64,000 nt of DNA from Neoarius graeffei (GCF_027579695.1 NC_083587.1:46917021-46981020), one strand, 5' to 3'. Shown: positions 13,301-27,250, counted from the stretch's first letter. Program-made: numbers and translations. The notes: generated by a model from the sequence alone, not told the origin.

Positions 13301-16300
13301 CAGGCATTCACACACTCAGAACACAATATAAGGATCGGATAAACTTGTAACAATCAGTACGTTTACATGCACATCCAAATCGAGCTGCTGTCGGTAATCG
13401 AGCTAAGGTTCCCAGCAGGGGTGCCAGAGAAATCCAATCCTACATGCACACAAGGAAATCGAGCTATTGTGTGAGGTACATTGTGCACCTGAGCCACAGG
13501 TGGCGCTACACGCCCCATCGTGTTGGTACACTTCCGGTTGTCGTCATGAAGAGCTATTCAAGAGTGTAAACAAAAAGTTATCAGTTCCGTGTTCTCCACT
13601 GCGCGTTTTTCTCCTGTACATGAATTTTAATATATTCAACTCCTTAAGCTGAATGAGCATGAACTCTGACTCCTCATTGCTCCAGAAGTGCAAGTTTCTG
13701 CTCGCCATTTTCTCTTCTTCGTTTGTTCCTCCTGACCTCTTCTGCTGCTCACTACTACCGTTGTCATGCCGACCGAGGCTGTCGTGTTTCCCGCTTGTGG
13801 TCTCGTCACTCCCGGAAGGGGCAGTGCTGAAGTAAGTAGCTCGACTACTAGCTCGATAGGGTTTACATGCACTAAGTAGCTCGGCAAAAATCGCATAATC
13901 TAGGTCGTGTAGCTCGATTACGAGAAATCAAGTTCGGTTCAATTTCAGCCGAGCTAAGGTGTTTCCATGGCATTTAGAACTTCGATTTCAGTCGAGCTAC
14001 GGCAGAAATTCGATTTTCTCTATGTGCATGTAGACGCACTGAGTGACAATCAGAACGCAGTCACAACGTTTGAATCCAATGTAACACTGTGAAAATGTGA
14101 ATGAAGTCACACACACAGAATCCAATGCAACAGTTTTTTAAAAATTATTTTCTCTGCTTGGGGAGTCGCATTGTAAGCAGAATTGTTCAATTCCATCTTT
14201 GGTCAAACAACAATGCAGAAAACAACAGTTAAAACAATGTGAATGCACGTACACCTGAAACTTCGGCTCACTCACTTGAAAGATATGCTCACTTGCACTT
14301 CTTAACACACTTGGAACGATACCCACACACAAACAATACTATTCTCACATGCACGCAATAGAATATATATTCTCTCTCTCACACACACACACACAATATT
14401 CTCTTACATCTCGCAGATCTATCCTCTTCTCCACGACCGTTAGTGGTGGCAGCGCTGAAGTCGGATATTCAGGGATGAGAATGAGAAATTGTATTTTCAG
14501 CTGAAAATTTAATTGGGGGCCTGGGGGCCATCGGCCCCCAGCCAGGTCCAGGGCGGAGCCTGGTCGGGGGTCCAGGGGGCCGAAGGCCCCCGGAAGCTAA
14601 TGAGTTTTATACATTTTAGACCACTAGAAATGGTCTCAGATTGCTCAGTTGAATAATATTTTCAGTCCAAAGAAGCTTGAGTTTTGGACACTAATAAACA
14701 AAAATAGTCTCAATAATGCTCAGCTAAAAAGAATTTTTAACTTCATGCTAGAATGAAAGGAATGATGAATATAAATTAAACACAAAGACAGAATATTTGA
14801 CATAATCCTGTAAATGTTTCAGTTACTTTATTAAAGAATGCATTTACCTCTTTTGCAGTGAACTTGTCTCAACAGAAACACAATTTCCCTGTTGAACAGT
14901 TCTCTCAGCTCCCTTTCTTCCCTTTTGAAGCATGTTCAATCAAAGCAATGCACCCGCGAGAGCCATAATTAATAATGTCATTGCAGTAGATACATTGGGC
15001 TTTGCCGGGAGCGTCACATTTTCCAATGAAATCGGACAATTTCTCAACTACGTCTTCAGTGGTTTTGCCGATTTTTATCTTCAAAGTTACAGTTCTCTCT
15101 AACCAGTCCCAACGGAATTTATTCTTCACGTCTTTATCTATCACCTGAATAAGCGATTCATTTTCTTTTGTGATAATTTTCACCATTTTGAAGCTCTTAT
15201 TCGCTGTTACATCCTCAATCTCCGGCCTCGTGGAGCGCCATGTTGAATGAGTAAGAAAGCGAAATGCGAAGAACCAATCAGAACGAAGCTTACATGTGAC
15301 ATTTTAGCCTTTCCTATCTATGCTCGTTTACCATTGGTCAAATCGCGATATTTCTCTCTCAACGGCCAATCAAATACAGTGTACGTTCTGAACTGCTGAT
15401 GTAAACAGAGCCTTGTTCCCGATGGTTGACCGGGTCAACATATACCTAACCCCCCCCTAAATATTTTCTCCTCGGATTTAGACGATTCACAAAAATGACC
15501 CCTGGGTTGATAAAATCCGCGGAATTCCGCGGATCCGCGGAAAATTCCCATCCCTGGATATTTGAGGCTGATGCTCCTGGCCTTTAGCAAAAGCAACGTG
15601 CTTGGCGCTCTTCATATGAGAGTCTACCGCTCTTATCCCCATTGTGCCCGACTTAAAAGTCTTACAGCATGCTACACAGTATGCCTTGTTGGCATCTTTG
15701 GGTACAGCTTTCAGCCACCACGAGTATTTTGCATCTTGCAGCCAGTTATCATTAATTTACATTTACCCATTGTGGCTCGGACTACCCTCCATCAACAGAT
15801 CAGGCACTGAGTGGTTGTCAAGCACGTGTGTGTCTAGCAACCGGTGGATTCGGAGCCTGCGCGGTATAATTGTGAGCATCAAAAACGATTCAACTTTTTC
15901 TCCATCCAAAGTGTACCACATTTTAACGATATGACTGAGTAAAATCTCCATAAATTTAAGATTGAAAATTTAAGACCACGGGGTTTGAAATTTAAGACAA
16001 TTTAAGACTTTTTAATGGCCTTATTTTAGGAAAATTAAATTTAAGACTTTTTAAGGACCCGCGGCCACCCTGGATGGAGGGGAGAACAACACCACAGAGT
16101 ATGTACTAAAATATATTTTCTTTAGATATGGAAATTAGAGGTCTGCGCGGGTCGGATTTTTCAGTCCCGCTCCCGCCCGCATTGTGCAGTCCCGCTCTTC
16201 AAAAGCTCTTCTAAATTTGAGTGCCCTATCATCTACATGACGTGACACAGTTGTTGGATGGGGCAGAAGATCTCGCACATCGAATTTGCCTATTGTGGCT

Positions 16301-19300
16301 GCCGTGTCAACTAAAGGCCTCTGCATGCTCGTGCGACAAGGCTTTCGCAGATAGCTTTTCGCAGACAGTTGTAATTTATTGTTGAGCGGGGATAATAGGC
16401 GTGTGCGATGTTATTCACCGGCACAACGCAAGGGGGCGCGAAGTCGCTAGGAGTAGTTGGTGGGTGTGGTTAGTGGAGTGTTTATCCTCCGGTTACTTAT
16501 AATGACTAGAACTTTTTTTTTTTTATAATGACTAGAACTGGAGTCGTATAGATGTCCGTACTTCCTCAATCAACCGCTCTTCATGCTGCTCCATCTTCGC
16601 TCGTGTTTTTAAAAATGCCGGTCGTGAAAACAAACCAAACCGGGAAAGTAGAGAAGCGGAAGTGCGTGTACAGCGGACCAATCAGAGCCCTCTTGTCTGC
16701 GGCGCTGTCTGCGAGGCTTCTGCGGTGGTCACAGTTTTTGGAGGTGCACGCAGAGCGTCTGCGAAGGTGGGGGGGCTACGCAGACACTGTCTGCGACACC
16801 GTCTGCGAGGACTGGGTTGTCAGCATAAATTGGCCTTAAGTGTTGGGCAAACTGAGCTAATCCCCGACCAGTGATGCCGTCATACGGGCGGAGGTCCGCA
16901 GCAACAAAACCAACACATTTCTCCACGGGCTTTGCCTTCAATGCATCTGTCACTTTTGCGTTGCTCCCTCTGAACTCCAACAATTGTTGTCCTTTTAACA
17001 CAGTACATACATGGCGATTCAGGCCTGATGTACCTGATTTATGGCCGTTGTATGTCAGAACCTTTTGGCACTTATCACAACAAGCAAAGGGCAGCTGATT
17101 TCCCTCTGCGTCATACACGAGTGAGAATGATTTCCAAATGTCCGATTTCAGGACTCTTGACTTTTTAACGGTAAATGTACCCCTTTTTAAAGCAGCACTT
17201 ACTTTTGAAGCACTGTGAGCTTCAGTAAAGGAGCTCTGCTCTTCTGCCATGATTGGAGAGCTCAAACACAGAAGAGGAAAGGAATCGGAAACGTACGAGA
17301 GTTATTTATCCTCTCCTGGATCAGAATCAGAATTCTGATGACCAGCTCATCTAAGGTGTCATTGAGGCATCATGTTATGCCGCTTTTCCACTACAAACGC
17401 GGCTGAGCCGTGCCGTGCCGAGTCGAGCTGAGCGGGGCTGTTGGAGTTGCATTTCGACTACAACCGCGCTGAACCGTGCTGGCTGGAAGTGGGTGGACAC
17501 ATTGGGTGGAGTTAGCGAAAGTGGGTGGACGTCATGTGATGTCGTTAAGCAGCGCAAACAGTGACATCAGTGACAGTGGCGGAACAAGTCAGAGTCGGGC
17601 CGGGGGCGGGGCAAATGACCGGGCCCTTTATTAAAGCTTATCATAACATCATTTTAGGCTACAAAATGTCCGCAACTGCGGTGTTTACCAATTTCAACAC
17701 TACCGGGTGCAACTATGTTATTTAGTACATCAAGTCCTTCAAACGAACATGTAACTCAGAAACAAAAAACATTAGGATACTGTACATGGCTCATAATAAA
17801 ACATCAATAGCCTATACTGCGCACATTATTTGAAGGGCATACGAATGAGCGCTCAGAGGTTGCAACGCTGACAGGAAGAGTCAGAAATAAAAGGAGGGCG
17901 GTGCAAACCTCACTGAATGCACTGTGTTTACCAATTTCAACACTCCGGGGTGCAACTATGTTAGTTTGTACATTAAGTCCTTCAAACGAACATGTAACTC
18001 AGAAACAAAAAAAAACATTAGGCGACATACTGTACATGGCTCATAATAAAACATCAATAGCCTACTGCGCGCATTATTTGAAGGGCATACGGTGAGCCTT
18101 GCGCTCCGCGAACTCCTGCACGATGCTCTGTGTCACTGATTCAGTGACCTTTTAAGCGGTAGTCTCACGACCCGAATAGTAAACAATAAACATGGAGGAC
18201 ATGGAGTCGTTAGTGTTGCTGGTCTCGGTGCTGTGGCTTGTTGTCACCGACAACGCCAACAGATACTGGCAAGAGCGTATAGATGAGGCGAGGCGCATAA
18301 GGCTTCAGAAATTCTCGTAATTCGTAATTATTCTTCTTCCGGGTTTGCGGTGTTTACAGATCCCAGCGCGCTCGCGGGGCGTGTGTGGGCATGTGAGGAC
18401 ACTCCTCCTCACCAATCAGTGCACAGGGGAGTGTCTGCTCACGCCCCCAACCTCAGTCGGCACGGTTTGGCTCGCTTCAGCCCCACTCCAAAACGGTGCG
18501 AGTTTTAGGGGCTAAGCAGGGCTGAAACGAGCTGAGTCGTGCTGGTTTTTGGTAGTCGAAACGCGAGCCGTGTCGGGCTGAAGTGAGCTGAAGCGAGCTG
18601 AAGTGAGCTGAAAAAGGGTAGTGGAAAAGGGCCATTAGTGTGGGTCACTGGAGGCTGGGTGTGAACGGCGAGTCATTAGAGTGATCAAAGGATTGCCCGT
18701 TAGGGTGATCAATGGCAAATTTAAGATGCCATTCCTCACTCAGGTGGGGTTTACATTAGACCGTATCAGCGGATCATCAGATTAACGTTTTTAAAACGAT
18801 TCGCGTGCACACAGCAACGCCAATACACGGATACGCTCGGCTCCGCAGGCATCCTGCGCTCCAAATCACTCCGCCCTGAACAGCGAGTGCCCTCTGGAGG
18901 GTGCGCACTCCGGCCCTGCGCAGCTCACAGAGCTCGCGAGTGAAGTGCACAAGCAGTGATTCGGGACTGAGCCGCTGTGTGTGTGATCCCAGTGCATATC
19001 ATTTACCACTTGCAAGTGGAAGGATGGCAAGCCTAAAGACAATCATAACTACACAATGGGCAGTATTTGCATCAGTATTTGCAGTATTTTCATACTCTTT
19101 AATGAAAGGTGATACAAGGCGGAAGTCTGCGCCGTTTTTCAGCAGTCGCGTCACATGACCAACGCCAGCGAATCAGGAAGGTGGATGTCACAGTGACGTT
19201 GTCCAATGACGACGCCAGCTAGAGCTCAGCACAGCGTATCCGTGTATTCTCAATGTTTACACAGCACCGGACCAGACACGATCTAGATTGAATACGTGGA

Positions 19301-22300
19301 CCCTGGCGGATTCCCGTTTCCCGGCGTTTTAATGTAAACGGACAGTGCATCCGCGAAGAAAACGAGACAGATACGGTCTAATGTAAACTTGGCCTCAATC
19401 TGGCAATCTGACTCTCTCTGCAAATTTAGGCATCTTAAAATGTTTTTATTAATGCCAAATAAAATATCTAGCACAAATTATATATGATAGACATAAATTA
19501 ATAATTTATAAATTTTATTTTAAACACGTTTTTAGTTAGCGGGACTGCAGCTTATCACCACTCCCGCACGCGCCCACATATGTGCACTCCCGCTCCCGCC
19601 CGCAATGAGCTTTCAAAATTTGTCCCGCGCCGCACTGCTTTGCAGCGGGTCCCGCGAGTCCTGCGGGACTCCCGCAGGAGTGCAGGGCTCTAATGGAAAT
19701 CTTTGAAACATTCGCTTTCTTCTTTTGAAAGCGCTCATGAAAATTAGCAACAAGACGACATGGTCATCACTATCCCCCGCCACGAGCATTTTATGAAGTC
19801 CTGAGTCTTAACACTTATGACCTTAAGCCCATCGCTTTAATATTGACTTATGATATCGTGCGTGCTATGACACCTTCATAAAACGCTACGCAGCTTTTTT
19901 TCAGTAGTATGAGCACGCAAAGTTTCACTGCTGTAGCTTCTGAGAAAACTTGTCCAGATCGAGTCCACTTGTACAAAGTCCAATAACATAAATCAAGGGT
20001 CATAACTCTGAAAATAATAATTTCTCGTAAATGATTTTCAAACTCAACTTAGATCATGAATAGTAATATGAGCACACAAAGTTTCATTGATGTAGCTTCT
20101 GTAGTTTCTGAGAAAACTTGTCCAGGTTGAAACGGACGGAAGGACGTCGTTCCTATACCCCCCCGTGCGCTTCGTGGTGGGGGATAATAATAATTTCTCA
20201 TAAATGATTTTCGAACTCAACTTGGATCATGAATAGTAATATCAGCACGCAAAGTTTCATTGATGTAGCTTACAGCTGTGGTCAGAAGTTTACATACAGT
20301 GACATGAATGTCATCTTGGATATGAATGTCATGGCAATATTTGGGCTTTCAGTCATTTCTTTGAACTGTTCTTTTTCTGTGGCAGAATGTACAGCATACA
20401 TCTTTAATTAAAAAAAAAAAACCACTAGAATTTGGTGCACAAGTTTTAATTTTCTTTGGGTTTTCTGAAATCAACACATGGTCAAAATTATACATACAGC
20501 ACACCTAATATTTGGGTAAAATGTCTCTTCGCAAGATTCACCTTGACCAAACATTTTTGTTTACCATGAACAAGCTTCTAGCAGAATTCTGGTTGGATAT
20601 TTTATGACTCTTCTTGGTAGAATTGGTAGAGTTCAATTAAATTTTTTTTTTTTCCCTTGGCATGGACTCGACTTTTCAATAGGGTTGAAGTCAGGACTTG
20701 TTTTAAACTTAATGCTAGCCCGCTTTATCCTCCACAACCAGCTCTGATGCGTGTTTGGGTTCATTGTCCTGTTGTAAGTCCCAAGTCATGTTCAAGTTTC
20801 TGATGGTTTATGCTGAATAATTCTGAGATAGTCCTCCTTCTTCATTATTCCATCCACTTTGTGCAATGAACCAGTTCCACTGTCAGCACAACAGCCCCAG
20901 AGCATGATGATCCTACCACCACCACCACCACCACCAGCTGGTACAGTGTCCCTCTGTACATGGTGGTCACTGTGGCCAAACAACTCAATCTTTGTCTCAT
21001 CTGACCATACAGCTTTCCTCCAGAAGGCTTCTTCTTTGTCTGTGTGGTCAGCTTCAAACTTTAGTTAAGCTTGAAGGTGTCAATTTTGGAGCAGGGGGTT
21101 ATTTCTTGGAAAACAGTCTCTTAGTCCATGGTGATCTGAATTGTAAACAGTGATCCATCAGCTTCCAGTTCATGGCAGGGCTGTGCCATGGTGGTTCCCA
21201 GGTTGTTCCTGACCATCCAAACCAATTTCCTTTCAGCTGAGGGTGCCAGTTTGGGTTTTTCTTGAAGCAAAGTGGCTTGGCAAAGTGACTACACCTCACA
21301 ATAACTTGGATACAATTGTTTGAACTGATCGTGAAATTTGCAGTTGTTTAGAAATGGCTCCAACAGACATTCCGGAGTTGCGTACATCTGCGATTCTCTT
21401 TCTCAGATCTGCACTGAGCTCCTTGGACTTTCCCATTTTACTGTGTGTTGGTCAATCCAATGAATGTTGTAAACAAACCCTTTTTATGAAGGCACAGAGA
21501 AGCTACCAGCTGTAGTCAATCATGATCACTAACAGGAAGTTAAGCGACCTCGGTCTTGGCAAGATAAGAGACATTTTGGAAGTTTCAGCACCTCTGAATT
21601 AATAATTAAGTGAGCATATGTAAATTTTTGAACGTGTATGTATAATTCTGACCCTGTGTTGATCTCAGAAAACCCAAAGAAAATTAAAACTTATGCACCA
21701 AATTCTAGTGTTTTTTTTAATTAAAGATGTATGCTGTACATCCTGCCACAGAAAAAGAAGAGTTCAAGAAATTACTCAAAGCCCAAACATTGCCATGACA
21801 TTCATATCCAAGATGACATTCATGTCACTGTATGTAAACTTCTGACCACAACTGTATGTTGTTTCTGAGGAAACTTGTCCAGATTGAAACGGACAGACAG
21901 ACTCCATTCCTATATCCCCCTGCGTACTTCGTGGCGGCGGATAAAAATAACATGTAGTGCAATTTTTTGAAATACCTTTTTTTCAAAATTTACTTATTTT
22001 TTCAATTAACTTAATTAATCTTCCTGTAATTCTTACAAAGTTGGAGACACATGGTTGTAGAACGATCTCCTCCATGCAGAATATTTTAAACTCGTTATAT
22101 TCTCAGGTTTGCGTATCTCGATGACTTTCTTCGATTCGGACCTTGTTTTCAGTCTGGTTCAAATCCAGACACTGAGTGACGGTCAATGCAAAACACTGTG
22201 TTTATTTACCAAATTTCTCAACAAGTCGATTTGTAACTATGGTTGGTTCACCAACTTATTGAAAGCTACTGAATTCATTACATCAGTAATCTTTACAAGA

Positions 22301-25300
22301 GATCATGGCGTGTATGAGTGACGAGATGGAGTTTGATTTCATCTGACCACTAGGGATGTAATGATATATTGTGCTGTGATAAATCACGATACAAATTTAT
22401 GATTATCTAGGGTTTTTTCTAGAAAAATGAAAAATTTAGTATGAGGGCGCTCACCATGGCGAGGGAGCGGGGGGGGGGGGGGGGGGGGGGGGGGGATGTT
22501 GCCGGTTGTCCGTCCCCCCCTCCACCGTGCGAAGCCTTTGAAAAATTGAGGCTACAATGGGACATTCTGAGGCTATCCGAGAGGGAAATTGTAACAAATT
22601 GTCTGTCAACATTGAAAAAGAAAGAAGTCTTTGGTTTTCTTCCGTTTCATGCCGCGGGATGACATCTTTAAATGCCCAAGTGTCAACAAAAACAACTCAC
22701 GAACTACTTCTGTCAAAAGCTCCCATGCCGGTGGGTGAAAGGTCATTCAGTCTCGAGAAATCTCGCTCTACAAGTCAGCTGACCTTGTATGCAACCCATG
22801 TCAAATCTCCCGAGAGCAGCCGCGACAAGTAAACAACTAAACAACATGGCGCCTCAGTCTGGAAAACGCCAATTCGGATTGTTTTTGCACCGTCTGGCGG
22901 TGTATCTACTGTGATTGGAATATCTCATCTCATCTCATTATCTCTAGCCGCTTTATCCTTCTACAGGGTCGCAGGCAAGCTGGAGCCTATCCCAGCTGAC
23001 TACAGGCGAAAGGCGGGGTACACCCTGGACAAGTCGCCAGGTCATCACAGGGCTGACACATAGACACAGACAACCATTCACACTCACATTCACACCTACG
23101 GTCAATTTAGAGTCACCAGTTAACCTAACCTGCATGTCTTTGGACTGTGGGGGAAACCGGAGCACCCGGAGGAAACCCACGCGGACACGGGGAGAACATG
23201 CAAACTCCACACAGAAAGGCCCTCGCCGGCCCCGGGGCTCGAACCCAGGACCTTCTTGCTGTGAGGCGACAGCGCTAACCACTACACCACCGTGCCGCCC
23301 TGATTGGAATATTTTTGGAGTAATTATAACGTATTTGATGATCAGACACATTGTCACGTGGTGTTGCTGGGATGTTTTCACGGAGAAAAGATCGTTTTGA
23401 GAAAGATTGCATGTTGTGCAGTAGCATACAAGTGCATGGCCCAAGTGTGACTTGGGGTTCAATCGGCATTTCGGTAAGGGGGCGCACGCTGAGAGTAAGG
23501 GGGCGCAGCGCCCCTGTTCCCCGGTTTAGACGAAAGCCTGATTATCTGAATCAATGAAAAAAAAAATCGCAATTATTATCAGGCTGCGTAATTTCTTAGT
23601 TTTTCCTAGCTGAAACTGCACTGTTTAGACAGCAGAGGCTACAATAACATACAATAGCGGAAATGCACGTTACTTCACCCTAGATGGAAGTAACACAGCT
23701 CTAATGCTGTGAAAACACACACACAGAAACAGATCTAAAATAGGAACGAGCTGTTGTGTGAATAGATTTAACAAGAAATCGGAGCTCTATTTTTACAGAA
23801 TGTTGATAGCTAAAGAAAGGAGAAGAAAATGACAGTAGGACAAATTTAAACAAAACTGAAACAAAAAAAGTTTATTACCAAAAGGCCTATATGTTATTAA
23901 AAAATGTTTTTCCATTTTTAATAAAAGGAATTTTTTCAGTTAATAGTTTATATTTTACTCCAATCTTTACAAATCTGGGTAAATAATTATTGTTGGTTAT
24001 TAAGAAAGTAAACAAAAGTTTTTCTTTTTATTTAACAAAATTAATATTTAAGTTGATTAATAGGAAAATAAACGCTGACAGTTCTGTTACCAAAAAATGC
24101 ATCATTTAATTTTTTTTCCTCTCGAAAGCATAACGGAAAAATCGAATCGCGAACCCAATACTGTGAATCGAATCGAACCATGAATTGGGTGAATCACTAC
24201 ATTCCTACTGATCACAGTTCCTTTCTCATAACGTGCAATTCACCGTCTGGTACAAAAATCCTAATCCAAGCTCCTTACAGAAGAACATCCTTTTCTGCTG
24301 TGCAGTTTAATGACACTGCTGTGAATGCCAAGTAAAACATGTTCAGATACAATCCAAGGCTGTGTTCCAAACCACATAATGTGCACTAATAGTAAGGACA
24401 CCGATGGTGCACTGAGAAACTTTTTAGTACAGTAGTATGCAGTTTGGGATGCAGACCCAGTATCGGTGACTCTGAGGATATAATCACCTAGTACTCCCAT
24501 TTCTACAATAGTGCTGAAACTTTATAAGGATAAAAAAACTTTATATAACGGTCACTGAGTCCCAGGTGAAAAAGTAAGACCACTCCGCTGCTCCACTGTA
24601 ATCTCACCGCTCATAGACACTGGCCGATTAATTCTCCAGGTCTATACTATAGATAACAAAACCATCTCATCTGATTACTACTACTACCTGTATTACAGGA
24701 TTATTACATGATCTATGGGCTCTGGTTAAAAGGTAGACTGCCTTTCAGATTTTTCAAGTGTAGGTCATACAAAGAATTTTCCCTGACGCACAATTATTTC
24801 TGTTTAGTGGACCAAAACCTACTGAATTCGAATCACAGACTTCCAGTTTTATTAGCTTTTTTTTTTTTAAATAGAACAATTAACGAATTTAAGGCCACGT
24901 GGCCCTAAATTCTCCGCTATATTTTCTTGATTCACTGTGACGCAATACAAGAAACTACGTCATGCATCACGTGGTGGGCTTTCCCTGTTTGCACAAGGCA
25001 TTGTGGGATACAAAAGGTGTGTGTGGTCTGGATCCATGTGGTTACATCGTCTCCAGCATGGCTGTTGAGCGTTCATCTGTTTACTTTTAATTTTAGATGT
25101 GGGGGGGAGAGAAAAAAAAAAACCCGCCCTTTTAGTTTTGCTTTTAATAAAGTTTGATTTTGCGGATCATGACAATTATTTATTGCATATCAATTCAGGT
25201 CGTCACTATATGAAATCACCAGTTCTCTCGGAGATTGGAAAACAAACAAACAAACAAACAAACAAGACAGACAGACACTTACTGAAAAGAAGAAAAATGG

Positions 25301-26663
25301 AATTGCTCCTGAACTCTTCAAATTTTGACCTCTTGCTTTGGGTTCTTTTCAAATGAATTTTCAACTGATATGACTTTATGCTTAAAAAAAAAAAACGCTA
25401 TTACTATACTACACATAATATAAGCTCATTATAACAACAGCTACTTGTAATCATAATAAAATGAAAATATGTCCTGATCATTTTTATTGCCGGATATGAG
25501 GCAAAAACCTGCACGTCACAACTGATTAAACCTGAGTGCACACACATTTAGGATGAGATAAAATGCTTTAAAAAAAAAAAAGGCTTTTAAAAGAAGACAC
25601 ACACACACACACACATGCACACTGACAGGCTGTAAAGGGTTACCTAACCACTGATAGCTGTTAGTGGTAATGGATGTTGACGCTGGACAGATTAGCAGAT
25701 TAGCGACAGCACGTTGTTGTTTCAGCTGAAATTTTACGAGCACAAACAATAAATAAGGTGTGTGAGTGAGCGAGCGTGTGAGTGCGCACGCCTGCATGTG
25801 TGCTTGTGTGTGTGTCGTACGAGCTGAAATCAAATAGTGCTAATAGAATTAGAGAGGATTGGATTAAACAGATGAAGGCAGATGGGAATGTCATTCAGAG
25901 CAGGTTATTATCTGACATTAATCAAACTAACCGTGTTAACACACATTACACACAATTTAGATCGGAGACACCTGATTGCCAATAAAGTAGTGAACACCCA
26001 GCAGAGAGAGACACACACACACACACAGGTATATTTTTAAATCCCGGCATCTAATTAACACGCTTAAGAGTTGGAAATGGTGCAAAACTTTTTTTTTTTA
26101 AAATATATAAAAGGTGTTTGTGAAAATTATAAGGAATGTACACATTATGGTAAACTGACAGTGAAGCTAAAAGGGTGCTCGCAGTAACTGACTTTTTTTT
26201 TAATGTGTCAAAGCCTTTTCTTTTAGAATACACTAATGGGTTGGGTGATGTGACGAAAATATATCAACACCAACATGGATCATGATATTTAGGTTTACTC
26301 ATAAACACTACCAGGAAAACAGTAATATTACATTATATTCCTGTAAAATAAAATGAACTAAAATACAGGGTGTTTCAAAAAATTTTCATAATCTAATAAC
26401 TTTGCCAATTCTCGTTCAACTGACCTCAAATTTTAACAGCATGTGTGGAAACAGGTCAAAATTTTATGTTTAATGTTTTTTGTTTTTATCTTTTTAGGTA
26501 TAGAAATGCCATTCACTGGAAAAGAAAAGGTGTTTTGTGTGTTAGAGTACGCTCGAACACAGTCCAACAAGACTGTGCAGTGTGCATTTATGAGAGAATT
26601 CTCTAAAAATGCACCAACTGCAATGCAGATTTGGACACGGCACTAAAAGTTCAAAGAGGAAGG

Positions 26664-26734
<71 letters not shown>

Positions 26735-27250
26735 AGGCGGCATGCATATTGAAAACTTGTGAAATCGTTCATGGAATCCGCATAATTTGAATTTCTCGTT
26801 CAAATTTTGCAGAATAAATCTTATATTGCTCAACATTAAGCCTGTTAGTTTCATTTGCCTCAACTACGTAGTTTCTGGGATATTTACATCTCAAATAGTA
26901 TCACATTTTTTGAAACACCCTGTAAAATAAATAAATAAATAAATAAATAAAAGTGAGTTTGTGGATACCTTAATTTAGTCTCTGCAAAAAATAAATTAAA
27001 TGCTGAAAATTAAATTTTTTTTTTTAAACTTTCAGAATAAACACTTAAATTTAAATCAGCTGCTTCCAATTTTGTAACTAGCATTAAAACTTAAAAAGGA
27101 GGAAAGAAAAAAGATATCTGCAATGTTTCAGGAAAATGTACTGTGACGTATTTGATCAGGATACTGATATCATCATATTGACGAGCCTTACTTAACATTC
27201 ACATGAAAGGCTAAACTGTACCATTTACATATTAAACTATTAAACCGTAG

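Larger units (their letters stand above)
13089..16072 (-). mobile_element. hAT-like transposon with two nested elements
   Basis: The ends are CAGGGTGTCTACAGG (left) and, inverted, CAGGGTGGCCGCGGG (right), with AAATTTAAGAC motifs inside both. 8-bp target duplication GATGGGGG (13081-13088) / GATGGAGG (16073-16080), 7 of 8 identical. A minus-strand BED-finger fragment near the right end fits a hAT transposase. A Harbinger-like element (13355-14041) and a second hAT (14471-15555) are inserted. Length 2984 bp including guests. It begins only 50 bp from tex10 exon e. Confidence 0.8.
16136..19692 (-). mobile_element. hAT transposon hosting three Harbinger MITEs
   Basis: Ends TAGAGGTCTGCGCGGG (left) and, inverted, TAGAGCCCTGCACTCC (right), both followed by CCCGC-rich subterminal repeats. 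Perfect 8-bp duplication ATGGAAAT (16128-16135, 19693-19700). The minus strand encodes the N-terminal part of a BED-type hAT transposase; the catalytic part is deleted. Guests: 16315-16836, 17378-18634, 18743-19394. Confidence 0.85.
19701..22100. repeat. 'ACGGACGG' noncoding repeat, split by a Tc1
   Basis: Units contain an AAAGTTTCATTGATGTAGC block, then TTTCTGAGAAAACTTGTCCA, then GAAACGGACGGA, and end near TATACCCCCC or TATATCCCCC plus a CGTGG(C/T)GG stretch. Units are seen around 19915, 20060-20175 and 20240-20270 continuing at 21855-21935. A Tc1 sits in the last one. CCCCCGCCACGA at the left and CGTGGTGGGGG on the right are inverse complements. Class unknown. Confidence 0.5.
22351..24207. 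mobile_element. hAT-like element with a SINE and a G27 tract
   Basis: Ends TAGGGATGTAATGAT and, inverted, TAGGAATGTAGTGAT. 8-bp duplication CTGACCAC/CTGATCAC (22343-22350, 24208-24215), 7 of 8. Contains a run of 27 G (22469-22495) and SINE copy F. No transposase frame recognised. A related fragment in opposite orientation lies at 63200-63440. Confidence 0.72.
26366..26922 (+). mobile_element. TA-flanked mini-transposon with DUF4817-like frame
   Basis: Ends CAGGGTGTTTCAAAAAA and, inverted, CAGGGTGTTTCAAAAAA, identical over at least 17 bp, flanked by TA (26364-26365, 26923-26924). 557 bp, including a (TG)35 expansion at 26664-26733. The preserved start of a coding frame resembles those in arthropod Tc1/mariner-type elements. 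Internally deleted, non-autonomous. Confidence 0.72.

Noticed and set aside
13637..13896. 86-codon minus-strand frame [12 protein letters not shown]..
   Set aside because: The Myb/SANT-like signal is in a different frame starting at 13708; this frame shows no domain.
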